This document shows, piece after piece, positions 7,860-16,514 of a DNA stretch of 64,000 nt (its first letter is position 1; each line of letters begins with the position of its first letter). The stretch is from Lentilactobacillus diolivorans DSM 14421 (GTDB lineage Bacteria; Bacillota; Bacilli; Lactobacillales; Lactobacillaceae). Position numbers and translations under genes: made by a program. The stretch covers positions 82,867-146,866 of the forward strand of contig NZ_AZEY01000108.1 in the NCBI RefSeq assembly GCF_001434255.1. The letters are read 5' to 3'. The notes under the pieces are model-generated. The model had not been told where the DNA came from. It saw only the letters and a list, made by a program, of their open reading frames with translations, and did not search any database.

Positions 7860-8651
7860 TCACTCTTTATAACCGTCAACTGAGAAGTACCAGTGAACAG
7901 TTTCACCTTTCTTTAGCCGCTTAAGACCAGCTGATTTGTCAACGAATTTATGGTTAACAGAATACATCCAACCACTGCCGGGGCGGACATCGTTCTCTCT
8001 TAACCCATTAATTGAACTGACATAAATATCAGGTGTACTGGTGTAAACGAGCTTTAAATGGGTGGCTTTCAAGACGGAAAATGCGGTTGATTTCTTAGTG
8101 ATGGGCATTTTGCCAGTGTAGAACGTTTTTTTATATCCGGACACTTTTAAATAGACAGTAGCGTGATGTTGGTCAGACTTTCTTGCAACCACCACCCGTT
8201 TCTTTTCAGCGGTTCGCTTTTTAGCAGGCGTGTTTTTCTTCGCTGTTGATTGACGAGCCAATCGCGTTGAAGTGGAGGTGCCTTTTTTGGAAGCAGCCGT
8301 TGACCGGTTAGTTGGCTTAGTACCAGAATGACCTTTGGCAGCTTGGTGGGACGTTGTGGTCGAATGAGTCGTTGCCTTTGAACTCGGCTTGTTTTTTCTT
8401 GCTTGCTGGTGTTTTTGACCTTGCTTAGCTGCCTGCTTTTTGGATTGGCTGGCAGTCTGCTTGGATTTATCCGACGACTTCTTAGCCGATTTCGTTGAGG
8501 TGGGCTGTTTTTGACTGGCAGATTTTTTGGAAGCGGATTGACTCTTTTGCGTCGCAACTGGTGTTGAATGGTTGGACATGACTTGACGAACACCGAATGC
8601 CAGACCAAACACGAGGGCGACGCCAATTAAAATACCGACAATTTTTTTCAT
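7860..8651 (-). CDS. Secreted DUF4430 (transcobalamin beta-domain-like) protein
   Basis: A protein of 263 residues. An N-terminal hydrophobic segment (KKIVGILIGVALVFGLAFG) acts as signal or anchor. Residues 30-155 are a low-complexity Ser/Lys/Thr/Gln linker that could span the wall. The C-terminal 100 residues match the DUF4430 fold: VYLKVSGYKKTFYTGKMPI, TAFSVLKATHLKLVYT, GSGWMYSVNHKFVDKSA, ETVHWYFS. In animal intrinsic factor and transcobalamin this domain is the C-terminal B12-binding half. It is placed between a toroid-type secreted protein and the importer, so an extracellular cobalamin-binding role is the likely one (inference). Confidence 0.78.
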   Translation of the reverse strand: MKKIVGILIGVALVFGLAFGVRQVMSNHSTPVATQKSQSASKKSASQKQPTSTKSAKKSSDKSKQTASQSKKQAAKQGQKHQQARKNKPSSKATTHSTTTSHQAAKGHSGTKPTNRSTAASKKGTSTSTRLARQSTAKKNTPAKKRTAEKKRVVVARKSDQHHATVYLKVSGYKKTFYTGKMPITKKSTAFSVLKATHLKLVYTSTPDIYVSSINGLRENDVRPGSGWMYSVNHKFVDKSAGLKRLKKGETVHWYFSVDGYKE

Positions 8652-8669
8652 TTTGAAAGTTCCTAACTA

Positions 8670-9713
8670 TTAGTTCAATGTGTAAACAGAATGCTTCTTT
8701 TGAGCCTGTTGGTAAGCAGCCGTTGCTAAATTAACTTGGCCGACACCTAAGAGTTGTGAGTAAGCACCCTTGATCGAACCGGTTTTATTAACGTAACCGA
8801 GCATGGCACGCAATGAAGAGGCGGCTTGATTAGCTTTCGTACTGTTGTTAACAAATTTTAGTGTATTCAAGTTGGTTGAAAAGGCAATGACAACTTCAGC
8901 GGTTGAGTTGGCATTTGGTGTATTCTTGCCTTGGAAGGTATAACCGTATGAACCAGAAGGATAGACGGCATTCTTTAAGTAGGTTTGGCCCTTGGTGATG
9001 GCACCGGTAACGGCACTGCTGTTGGTTTTACCGCGAGTTAACCCGATAACGGCCATTGAAGTCGTATCGCTGTCAACCGTGGCAAGGTTATTACTGTAGC
9101 CCCAGCCGTTGTTGCTTTGTTGGGTCTTCACAATGGCATTGCTTAAGCTGGCTTTTGTAAACTTGGCATTGGCTGGCCGTTTAAATGACGAACTAGCCGA
9201 TAATGCAATTAAAGACTGGCTTTGAACGTTAACCGTTTGTTTGGTCATTGATTGACGGTAAAGTTGGGAAACCAAATTCATAGATTTTTTTGCCCCAGCT
9301 GGTTTGAAGTTGGTTGGATTGAGGCCAACTGCTTTCAAGCCCATAATGGCAGTTGCCAAATCAGCAGCGGTACTCTTTGAGTTAACGACCAAATTTTTAG
9401 CGACTAAATTTTTCTGGTTTTTGGTAAATTTGTACCCGTGACCCTTTAAACCAACTAAAAGATCGGAGTAACCAGCTGCGGCACCAGTTGTTTTATAAGC
9501 CTTCTTGCTGAAAATATAAGCCGTTTTGCCAGAAAGGCCAGTTCGATTCTTAGCCATCATTTTTTTGGCGTAAGTGTAAAGCGCCTTATTTTTACTCTTT
9601 TGGTAACTGGTTGAAGCAGTTTTGACAGCTGCTTGAGAAGTAATAGCAGGAGCCATAGCACCAAATGTTAACAGACTTGCAACGGATAACACTAATAATT
9701 TGGTTTTCTTCAT
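8670..9713 (-). CDS. Secreted alpha/alpha-toroid (prenyltransferase/intrinsic-factor-like) protein
   Basis: A protein of 347 residues with signal peptide MKKTKLLVLSVASLLTFG, cleaved near SQAA (about residue 29). The rest is helical repeats with the QQSNNGWGYS and DSDTTSMAVIGL motifs of terpene-cyclase-like alpha6/alpha6 barrels. SYGYTFQGKNTPNANSTAEV is like the N-terminal domain of intrinsic factor. It has no LPxTG. With the DUF4430 protein encoded 18 bases downstream it would supply both halves of a transcobalamin fold as separate secreted chains. Catalytic DxDD-type acid motifs of real cyclases are not evident, which supports a binding role. Confidence 0.72.
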   Translation of the reverse strand: MKKTKLLVLSVASLLTFGAMAPAITSQAAVKTASTSYQKSKNKALYTYAKKMMAKNRTGLSGKTAYIFSKKAYKTTGAAAGYSDLLVGLKGHGYKFTKNQKNLVAKNLVVNSKSTAADLATAIMGLKAVGLNPTNFKPAGAKKSMNLVSQLYRQSMTKQTVNVQSQSLIALSASSSFKRPANAKFTKASLSNAIVKTQQSNNGWGYSNNLATVDSDTTSMAVIGLTRGKTNSSAVTGAITKGQTYLKNAVYPSGSYGYTFQGKNTPNANSTAEVVIAFSTNLNTLKFVNNSTKANQAASSLRAMLGYVNKTGSIKGAYSQLLGVGQVNLATAAYQQAQKKHSVYTLN

Positions 9714-9733
9714 GAATAATCACACTTTCAAAT

Positions 9734-10435
9734 TTATTTAGATAGTAACTGATACTTCTGAACTAAACGATTAAATAATAGTTCCCATGGTTTGTACAAA
9801 AAGGTTAATAACAAAACGTTGGCTCCGGCATGGAGAGCATCAAACGGTACGCTGGCACCGAATGCTAAAATGAAACTTTTTAAATTGAGCGGATTAATAT
9901 AGGCTAATGCGTACCAAAGATCCATAATCCAACCGAATAAGAAGCCCCAAACGCCGCCAAAAATAACGACCAAGAGCAGACTTTTCTTAATCCTGGTTTT
10001 GCCTAAAAGACCAGCCGTTAATCCCATTAACCCCCAAGCAAGCATTTGCCATGGTGTCCATGGCCCCTGGCCTAAGAACATGTTTGAGACTAAAGCGGTT
10101 GTTGATCCGGTGATAAAACCTAATTCGGGTCCCAAGCTGATGCCACCGATAATGATGATAAAGCTGGCAGCTTGAACGCTTGGAATAGCAGCGAGTGGTA
10201 CCCGACCGGCAACCGCCAACGCAATTAAAATTGCAATGAACATTAATGTTTTGGTTCTGATTGGCTCACGTTCAAAGCGCCAATATGCTGGCAGGATACT
10301 ACATAGTAAACACATAAAACTAAATAGCAGATAATGTTTTCCTCGTAATAGAAGTAGCAACACTAAAAAGGTCATCATTAACAGAACAGCGATTAGCAGC
10401 CGATGAACATAGGTTAGATCAAGAAGTTTTTTCAA
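9734..10435 (-). CDS. cbrT: ECF transporter S component, CbrT-like (cobalamin)
   Basis: About 233 residues. TTG 10435 is preferred as start because AAGGGGGTGAG lies just before it. The protein has six or so helices with the ECF S-component features GGISLGPELGFITGSTTALV and NMFLGQGPWTPWQMLAWGL, the latter typical of the CbrT/DUF6580-like group shown in lactobacilli to bind vitamin B12. The S component binds the vitamin outside the membrane and topples within the EcfT-EcfA complex encoded upstream. B12 rather than another ligand is inferred from this similarity and from the neighbours (EutP, DUF4430). Confidence 0.78.
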   Translation of the reverse strand: MKKLLDLTYVHRLLIAVLLMMTFLVLLLLLRGKHYLLFSFMCLLCSILPAYWRFEREPIRTKTLMFIAILIALAVAGRVPLAAIPSVQAASFIIIIGGISLGPELGFITGSTTALVSNMFLGQGPWTPWQMLAWGLMGLTAGLLGKTRIKKSLLLVVIFGGVWGFLFGWIMDLWYALAYINPLNLKSFILAFGASVPFDALHAGANVLLLTFLYKPWELLFNRLVQKYQLLSK

Positions 10436-10494
10436 GCATGACTCACCCCCTTTCAAGTCACTTCCAAAGCTAATTGATATTAATTGGTTAACCC

Positions 10495-12153
10495 CTAACC
10501 ATTCGAAGCGTTGTTAAGTTCAATGTCCCTTGCCAGCATTGCCTCTGGAACTTGATTTCTGACCAAGCGATTAATTGATGTTGTAAAGAAGAAATTATGG
10601 GTAAAAAAATTTCTTGTTGGTAAATACGTATTAATGTGGCCGTCGAACATGAAGGCACAGTGATCGGCAAATGTGGCGCAAAAGCCCATATCGTGGCTTG
10701 CCATAATAATGGTTGTCCCGGCTTGTTGCACCTGCTTTAAAATATTGCCAACAAAATTTTTAGTAAATGGATCCAATCCCTTGGTGGGTTCATCCAAAAT
10801 AAGAAGGGTTGGTTTTGCTAATAAAGCAATTGCCAAGCCAAGGAGTTGTTGTTGACCGCCACTGATATCGAATGGATTATGTTTGAGAATCGACTGGAGT
10901 TTCAGCTGGTCAACAATCGCGTTAATCCGTGATTGGGGATGATCTAAAGCTAATTCCCTGGCTTGGATAGTTAGTTGCTCATAGACACTTCCGCTTCGAA
11001 ATTGAAGAGTTGGGGTTTGCGATAGAAAGGAAAGGGATTTGATTCGTTGTGGCGTAGGAATCTTCCAAACAACCTTTTGATTAAAATAAACCTTCCCGTG
11101 TTGCGGTGTTCGCAATCCAGTTAATAAATTTAACAGCGTCGATTTGCCAGCCCCATTTTTACCGATAATTGCCAGCCAATCTCCTTGATGGACATTTAAA
11201 TCCAAGTGGTCAACAACATTTTTTTGCCGGTCAAATGAAAACTGAATATTCTTAGCTTTTAAAATGACATTGGCAGGTCGCTGAATTGGTGATTGGGTTA
11301 AGGCTGTTGTTGGCTTGAAGTGAATCCGATCCTTGCGAATTGCCCGTTGTCCCGCGGCCACTGAAATTGGTAGGTCGTCGAGATGACGCTTACCAGCCAG
11401 AAAGACTTGTGAGACGGGAGGAATAAAGTATCCCAGCCGCTCATCGTTACCCATTAGCTTGATTCCCTCAGTCGGTGGGCCGTCAAACGTAATTGTTTGA
11501 TGTTGAATCAAGAGCATCCGGTTAGCTAGTGAAAGCGCGATGCTTAAATGATGTTCGCTGAGGATGATGGTAATTCCCAGTTCCTCATGGACGCGGCGGA
11601 GTACTTCAAAGAAATGCTGAGTGGTGAGCGGATCCAATTGAGAAGTTGGCTCATCCAATAAGATAATTTTAGGTCGAAGAATGAGGACGGATGCCAAGTT
11701 GGCCAGTTGCAGTTGACCACCGGAGAGTTCACTGATTTGGCGGTCCAGCAATTGATCAAGTCCTAAGTAATTACTTAGTTCAGCGATTCGGCGTTCAATT
11801 TCATTACTGGGGCAGCCAACGTTTTCTAATGGGAAAGCCAGTTCTTCGATAACTGTCGACATGATCGGCTGGGTTTGCGGATTTTGAGCAACGTATCCCA
11901 CGGTTTGGGCGCTGTCGAGTTGGGAAAGGGTTTTGATGGGCTTACCGTTAATTAAGACGTCACCGGTCGTTTCCCCAGCTGGAATGAGTTCTTTTTTCAG
12001 GTGGTTGAGCAGGGTGGTTTTGCCGCTTCCAGTATCGCCGGCAATGACAATAAAGTCGCCATGATTAACGGTAAGGTTGATATCTTTTAAAACTGGCTGT
12101 TGTTGGGCTGGATAAGTGAACGTTAAATCTTGAATTTGAATTAATTGGTCCAT
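10495..12153 (-). CDS. ECF transporter ATPase, two nucleotide-binding domains fused
   Basis: A protein of 552 residues with two ABC domains. Domain 1 has GDTGSGKTTL, LSGGQLQLANLAS and ILLDEPTSQLDP. Domain 2 has GKNGAGKSTL, ISGGQQQLLGLAIAL and LILDEPTKGLDP. It thus combines the EcfA and EcfA' subunits that most group II ECF systems make separately. The start overlaps the end of the EcfT gene by 13 bases, showing translational coupling. Its dedicated EcfT and S component identify it as a group I style self-contained importer rather than the shared energy module. Confidence 0.92.
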   Translation of the reverse strand: MDQLIQIQDLTFTYPAQQQPVLKDINLTVNHGDFIVIAGDTGSGKTTLLNHLKKELIPAGETTGDVLINGKPIKTLSQLDSAQTVGYVAQNPQTQPIMSTVIEELAFPLENVGCPSNEIERRIAELSNYLGLDQLLDRQISELSGGQLQLANLASVLILRPKIILLDEPTSQLDPLTTQHFFEVLRRVHEELGITIILSEHHLSIALSLANRMLLIQHQTITFDGPPTEGIKLMGNDERLGYFIPPVSQVFLAGKRHLDDLPISVAAGQRAIRKDRIHFKPTTALTQSPIQRPANVILKAKNIQFSFDRQKNVVDHLDLNVHQGDWLAIIGKNGAGKSTLLNLLTGLRTPQHGKVYFNQKVVWKIPTPQRIKSLSFLSQTPTLQFRSGSVYEQLTIQARELALDHPQSRINAIVDQLKLQSILKHNPFDISGGQQQLLGLAIALLAKPTLLILDEPTKGLDPFTKNFVGNILKQVQQAGTTIIMASHDMGFCATFADHCAFMFDGHINTYLPTRNFFTHNFFFTTSINRLVRNQVPEAMLARDIELNNASNG

Positions 12154-13037
12154 AAATGGTAGACCCCCTCAGCGATTAATGGCATTAACGTAAAGCTACC
12201 CAATAGAACCATTGGATAAAGGTCGCCAGTGAAAAGGATGGTGTTGAAATCGGCAACCGAATTCGTCCAACCCATTGCGTTGATCCTTACAAACAATAAT
12301 AACGCAAAAGCAGCCGTGGTAACCATCAGAAAGAACCAGTCGGTTGGGTTAAAACGATAGGAACGGTAATGAGTTCGCTTGGCGGCCCCGAAGCCACGGG
12401 CATCCATCAGATTGGCAGTCTCCATCGCGGATGATAGGGAATCTTCAAGCAAAATTTGAAACAGACTTAATATTTTTTTTAGCCGGGTTGGTAATGATCC
12501 AGTTGTGGTATCGAGATTTCGAGTCTTTTGTAAAAGTAACAGCTGACCAAATCGTTTGATTAAATCTCTGACTAGATTAAACGAAATTGTGACCAGTAGT
12601 GCGAGCTTTGGTGTTATTGGCGCAAAAACATAAATTAATTTATTGGCGGTTAAAATGGTGTTTAACAAGGCAAACGTCATTAACATCTCGGTCAACATGA
12701 TTCCCATCGTGATGCCGTAGAGGAGCGCCGGATAGGATAACTTAAATGTGAAAAAGCCGGTTGACACTTTCCATAGAAAGGGTGAAAACTTTTGATTAAG
12801 TAAGACGTTAAAAAAGACAATCATGAAAAATAAGACGCCGTTGAATTTGAGCTGTTGCCAAGCAGCGTGTCTGCCAAGATAGAAAACATTGATGATCATC
12901 AAAGAAACAATTCCTGTCAACGCCACGGCAACGTGATTGAACAGCATTGTCAGAACAATTAATTCACCAAAAAAGATGGTGGCAATGATGGGATGCAGTT
13001 GAAAAAAGAAAGTCATTTTGATTGGTATTTGGCGCAT
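12141..13037 (-). CDS. ecfT: ECF transporter transmembrane component EcfT
   Basis: 298 residues. ATG 13037 is chosen over the upstream GTG 13055 because AAAGAGG lies 8 bases before it. The protein has hydrophobic helices in the N- and C-terminal parts and a long cytosolic helical section (SFNLVRDLIKRFGQLLLLQKTRNLD, then LFQILLEDSLSSAMETANLMDARGFG). The last part holds the Ala-Arg-Gly coupling motif that docks on the ATPases. It is the first gene of the operon, behind a TATAAT promoter. Confidence 0.88.
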   Translation of the reverse strand: MRQIPIKMTFFFQLHPIIATIFFGELIVLTMLFNHVAVALTGIVSLMIINVFYLGRHAAWQQLKFNGVLFFMIVFFNVLLNQKFSPFLWKVSTGFFTFKLSYPALLYGITMGIMLTEMLMTFALLNTILTANKLIYVFAPITPKLALLVTISFNLVRDLIKRFGQLLLLQKTRNLDTTTGSLPTRLKKILSLFQILLEDSLSSAMETANLMDARGFGAAKRTHYRSYRFNPTDWFFLMVTTAAFALLLFVRINAMGWTNSVADFNTILFTGDLYPMVLLGSFTLMPLIAEGVYHLWTN

Positions 13038-13074
13038 GGCAGAAACCTCTTTCACAGTCTAGTAAACCCTTACA

Positions 13075-13080
13075 ATTATA
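13075..13080 (-). promoter_or_regulatory. -10 element of the B12-uptake operon
   Basis: TATAAT preceded by GT (extended form) lies 38 bases before the EcfT start. No good -35 is seen. No cobalamin-riboswitch B12 box was recognised between here and 13250. Confidence 0.5.
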
Positions 13081-13188
13081 ACATCAAATGGGTTGGAATA
13101 AATGGCTTTATGGTGTGCGGTTCGCCTGTTATGTTGGAAACAGCGATGAATGAGCAAAATGAGGTTTTTAATTTCTTTTGTTAATACT

Positions 13189-13245
13189 AAAAAACGTGGC
13201 ACGAAAAGTAACTTTTAGTGAATCAGTCCTTTTTCGTGTCACGTT
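13189..13245. terminator. Long imperfect hairpin, possible bidirectional terminator
   Basis: AACGTGGCACGAAAAG pairs with CTTTTTCGTGTCACGTT. The A-run before and T-content after allow use in either direction. It sits between the B12 operon promoter and the repeat behind pepO. Confidence 0.55.
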
Positions 13246-13343
13246 AATACAATTAGTGATTAAATTAGCAGATTGTAGCGGTTATTGTGTTGCTATTGTG
13301 ATTGTCACCGAATGAAAAATATGTGCCAGTGGATAAATGCCGA

Positions 13344-13623
13344 CTATTTAAACCGATTAGCCAAATATTCAGGATCAGAATATGCTTTGATGGACTGGCT
13401 AAATAGCCGAAACGTGTGACAGCAAGCAGACCCCGGCCATATAAGGCCCTTAATCAAATATTCAGATTCAGAATATGCTTTGCTGGGACTGGCTAAATAG
13501 CCGAAACGTGTGACAAAAAACAGCTTCCGGCCATATAAGGACTCTAATCCCAATATTCAAACCCGGAATATTGAAATTAGAGTCCTTATATTCTGGAAGC
13601 TAACCGTTTTTTGTCACACTCTT
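13344..13623 (-). repeat. Palindromic repeat with tandem 3' half-units and a chimeric arm (R5)
   Basis: On the minus strand, AGAGTGTGACAAAAAAC-GGTTA-GCTTCC-AGAATAT is followed by the inner arm AAGGACTCTAAT, then ATATGGCC-GGAAGC and GTTTTTTGTCACAC-GTTTCGG. A second half-unit 94 bp on has the outer arm GTCTGCTTGCTGTCACAC, half from the GGACCAGCAAGC subfamily and half from this one. The element starts at the pepO stop codon and probably ends that transcript. Confidence 0.85.
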
Positions 13624-15598
13624 ACCAAATTTTAACCCGCTCTTCCGGCTTCAAGTACATGCCATCACCAGGTTGAACTTCAAACGTGGCATAGAAGTCG
13701 TCCAGATTCTTGACCTGCACATTTGCCCGCAATTCAGCTGGCGCGTGGACATCAATATTTAGTAGTAATTGCTTATATTCCTTAGTTGCTTTCATCCGCC
13801 AAACTTTTGCCCAGTTGATGAAGAAATCATATAAGTTGTAGTTACCCTCGTTTTTAGCGGCTTCGTTGGCACAACTGAGACCACCAGCATCGGCAATGTT
13901 TTCGGAAACGGTTAACTTACCGTTAACTTTGCCGCCAGCAAATGGAATCCCATTAAATTCGTTAATCATTTTATCAGCCAACTTACTAAAGTATTCATGG
14001 TCTTCTTTGGTCCACCAGTTGTTTAAATTCCCTAGTTCATCAAACAGGGAACCGTTGTTGTCAAAGGCATGGGAAATTTCATGTGCGATCACGGCACCAA
14101 TCCCACCATAATTTTGACTGGACGTTTGTTTTAGGCTGTAGAAGGGTGCCTGCAAAATGGCAGCTGGAAAGACAATAATGTTTTTAAATGGCTCATAATA
14201 GGCATTCACCGTGCTGGCACTCATTTCCCAACGAGTTCGGTCAACCGGCTTACCGAGTTTGGCAAAGTTATCTGCCAAAGCAATTCGGCCAAATTTTGAC
14301 GCGTTTTCAAACAACGTACCGCCTTGATCTTCTGGCGTTACCTGATATTTATATTCAATTTCGTCAATGTGATCGGGGTAACCGACTTGAAGTTCCAATT
14401 TATCAAGCTTTAAAATCGCTTTTTCACGAGTCGCTTTGCCCAACCAGGTATTATTTTTCAACCGGTTTTCATAAACGCTAATCATATTCCGAACCATGTG
14501 TTCAACGTCAGCCTTGGCTTTTGGCCCGAAATACTTTTTGGCATAATAATCACCAATGGTTTGACCAAAGATTCCTGACGCCAAGTAGAAAGCCGATTTC
14601 TTTTGTGGGGTTGCCGACTTTTTGCCGGACAAAGCCCGACCAAAAGTCGAACCGGTTTGTCGGAATTCTTCGGACAGGTAACTGGATGATGAGTAAATTG
14701 TATTAACCAGGATCCAGTTCTTCATGTCGCTGAAAGTATCCTCGTTAACGATTGAGTCAAGCGCTTCATAGTACTTAGGCTCCGTGACGATCACCTGTTC
14801 CGGTACTTTATCGAAGATTTCCTTCGCCAACTTAGTAATATCCAAATGACTGCTGGATTTAGCGAAATCACTGAATTTCTGTGGGTTGTACATTTTACTG
14901 TAATCGGCATTTTCTTCAGATGACTTAACGTGGGGTGCGATTAAGGCATCGAATTTCTTTGCCGACTCGACAATTTGGTCGGCCTCGTTGCTGCTATAAT
15001 CGGCCAAGACTAATAGTTGGCTGAGGGTCTTGGTTAAAATTGGCATTAATTGTTTGTAAGCTGGATTATTATTTTCGTAGTAGGTCCGATCTGGCAGAAA
15101 TAGGCGTGGCACACCGGCAAATAAAGCGTTGATTTGGGTATTCTTCATGTCGGGACCAACGTCAAATCCAAACGGCAAATTAAACCCTTCTTTGACCCAG
15201 TCGCCGATTTGGGCGTTTAAATCATCAAAACTGGTGATGTTTTCAATCTTTTCCAAGTATGGTTTTAACGGTTCAGCTCCGTCAGCATCCCGTTTCTTGA
15301 AGTTTTGAGCCAGTTCATAAAATTTTAAAAATTCGGAGAAAGGTGCCTCGTAACTGTTTTTGTTGCCTTTTAGGATCTCGTCCAAATCGCCCATTAATAG
15401 TTTATCAATGTTGTCATTGAGATCCATAAAGCCACCGGTTGATGAATGATCAGCCGGAATTTTAGCAGTCTTTTCCCAACGGCCGTTGACGGCTTGATAA
15501 AGGTCATCTTTCAATAGAGATTTATCAATCGAATCACTGGTTGGCTGGTCTGATTGACCACCTTCAGCATTATTGGCTGCGACTAATAGATTTTTCAA
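13622..15598 (-). CDS. pepO: Oligopeptidase O (M13 neprilysin-type metallopeptidase)
   Basis: 658 residues from TTG 15598, which sits 6 bases after AAGGAGG; an upstream in-frame ATG has no such site. There is no signal peptide, so the enzyme is cytosolic. The M13 zinc site is VIAHEISHAFDNNG (HExxH) with ENIADAGGLS supplying the third ligand, the NAYYEP substrate motif lies before it, and the chain ends in the family's conserved Trp (EERVKIW). PepO cleaves peptides of roughly 5-35 residues taken up during proteolytic growth. It is a single-gene unit. Confidence 0.95.
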   Translation of the reverse strand: MKNLLVAANNAEGGQSDQPTSDSIDKSLLKDDLYQAVNGRWEKTAKIPADHSSTGGFMDLNDNIDKLLMGDLDEILKGNKNSYEAPFSEFLKFYELAQNFKKRDADGAEPLKPYLEKIENITSFDDLNAQIGDWVKEGFNLPFGFDVGPDMKNTQINALFAGVPRLFLPDRTYYENNNPAYKQLMPILTKTLSQLLVLADYSSNEADQIVESAKKFDALIAPHVKSSEENADYSKMYNPQKFSDFAKSSSHLDITKLAKEIFDKVPEQVIVTEPKYYEALDSIVNEDTFSDMKNWILVNTIYSSSSYLSEEFRQTGSTFGRALSGKKSATPQKKSAFYLASGIFGQTIGDYYAKKYFGPKAKADVEHMVRNMISVYENRLKNNTWLGKATREKAILKLDKLELQVGYPDHIDEIEYKYQVTPEDQGGTLFENASKFGRIALADNFAKLGKPVDRTRWEMSASTVNAYYEPFKNIIVFPAAILQAPFYSLKQTSSQNYGGIGAVIAHEISHAFDNNGSLFDELGNLNNWWTKEDHEYFSKLADKMINEFNGIPFAGGKVNGKLTVSENIADAGGLSCANEAAKNEGNYNLYDFFINWAKVWRMKATKEYKQLLLNIDVHAPAELRANVQVKNLDDFYATFEVQPGDGMYLKPEERVKIW

Positions 15599-15748
15599 AC
15601 AAATTCCTCCTTCTGCGATATGTGGATCATTTGGTTTGAAACTAGAGTACGCTGTTCCGAAACGTTTCTCAACCAAATGTCACAATTCCTATAAAATTAA
15701 TTATACGCTAATTATGAGAGAATGATTAGAGCACGAATGTGGAAAACC

Positions 15749-15844
15749 ATAGTTTTTGGAAAGGTTTCGCTATACTTTGATTAGGTTGATTTAACCGGGT
15801 TTTGAGTTTTCAAAAACTCATTATCAAAAAGTTTATAATAAACC
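15749..15844 (+). repeat. Left 96-bp inverted repeat (possible resolvase site)
   Basis: It contains the internal palindrome GAGTTTTCAAAAACTC and a TATAAT near its inner end, 54 bases before the resolvase start. That is the usual place of a resolvase res site and promoter. Confidence 0.8.
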
Positions 15845-15898
15845 ATTGTGAAAAGATAGCTAAATTTATCCTGGCTATCAAAAACTAAGGAGTCACTC

Positions 15899-16484
15899 AT
15901 GATTATTGGATATGCACGGGTTTCAAAAGATGATCAGAATCTCAATCGCCAAATCGATCAATTAACGGCTTATGGTGCCGAAAAAATCATTCAAGAAAAA
16001 TTTACCGGGACCCGGCAAAAAAGACCGGGAATTATCCAGCTTTTCCAGACCATTTGGGCTCATGATGTCGTGGTCGTTGAAAGCATTTCCCGCTTGGGCC
16101 GAAATACGTTGGATATTTTAAATTTGATTACTGCTGCACCAAAAACAAATTAAGTTTGTTTCTTTAAAGGAGCAGATGGACACCGAGACACCAACTGGTC
16201 GAGCCATGTTGCAAATGATGAGTGTGATTTCAGAACTGGAGCGGAATTTATTAGCCGATCGGGTTAAAGAAGGAATTGCGGCCAGTCGTCGACGTGGCGT
16301 AACAGTTGGCCGTCCACAAATCGCCCAAGAAAAGTTGGATATTGCCATTCGGATGTATCAAAGTGGTGACTATTCAGTTAAAGAGATTTTAACCACTAAC
16401 CCAATTTTCTCTGGAACTTTTTACCGCGAAGTGAATCGGTTGAAACTAAAAAAGCTCAAACGAAAAAACGAACAACCTCACTAA
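15899..16484 (+). pseudogene. Small serine recombinase (resolvase), frameshifted
   Basis: The N-terminal part (MIIGYARVSKDDQNLNRQI, EKFTGTRQKRPG, VVESISRLGRN) stops after TAAPKTN. The rest (LLHQKQIKFVSLKEQMDTETP, GRAMLQMMSVISELERNLLADR, then the DNA-binding end GRPQIAQEKLDIAIRMYQSGDY) continues in the next frame. Removing one base near 16131 (ATTACTGCTG) joins them into a normal protein of about 194 residues. AAGGAG precedes the ATG. Catalytic Ser and Arg residues are kept, so loss may be recent, or it may be a sequencing error. Confidence 0.85.
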
Positions 16485-16514
16485 TTTAAGTGCTGGTTAT
16501 TCGCCTTTCTACCG

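Noticed and set aside
8147..8626. 159-codon frame on the same strand as the DUF4430 gene
   Set aside because: It is a shadow of the low-complexity Ser/Lys linker; the product is very basic and has no start signal.
13056..13340. Possible cobalamin riboswitch before the B12-uptake operon
   Set aside because: No B12-box (GCCACTG-type) core or matching secondary structure could be recognised; only a TATAAT and an imperfect terminator-like hairpin are seen.
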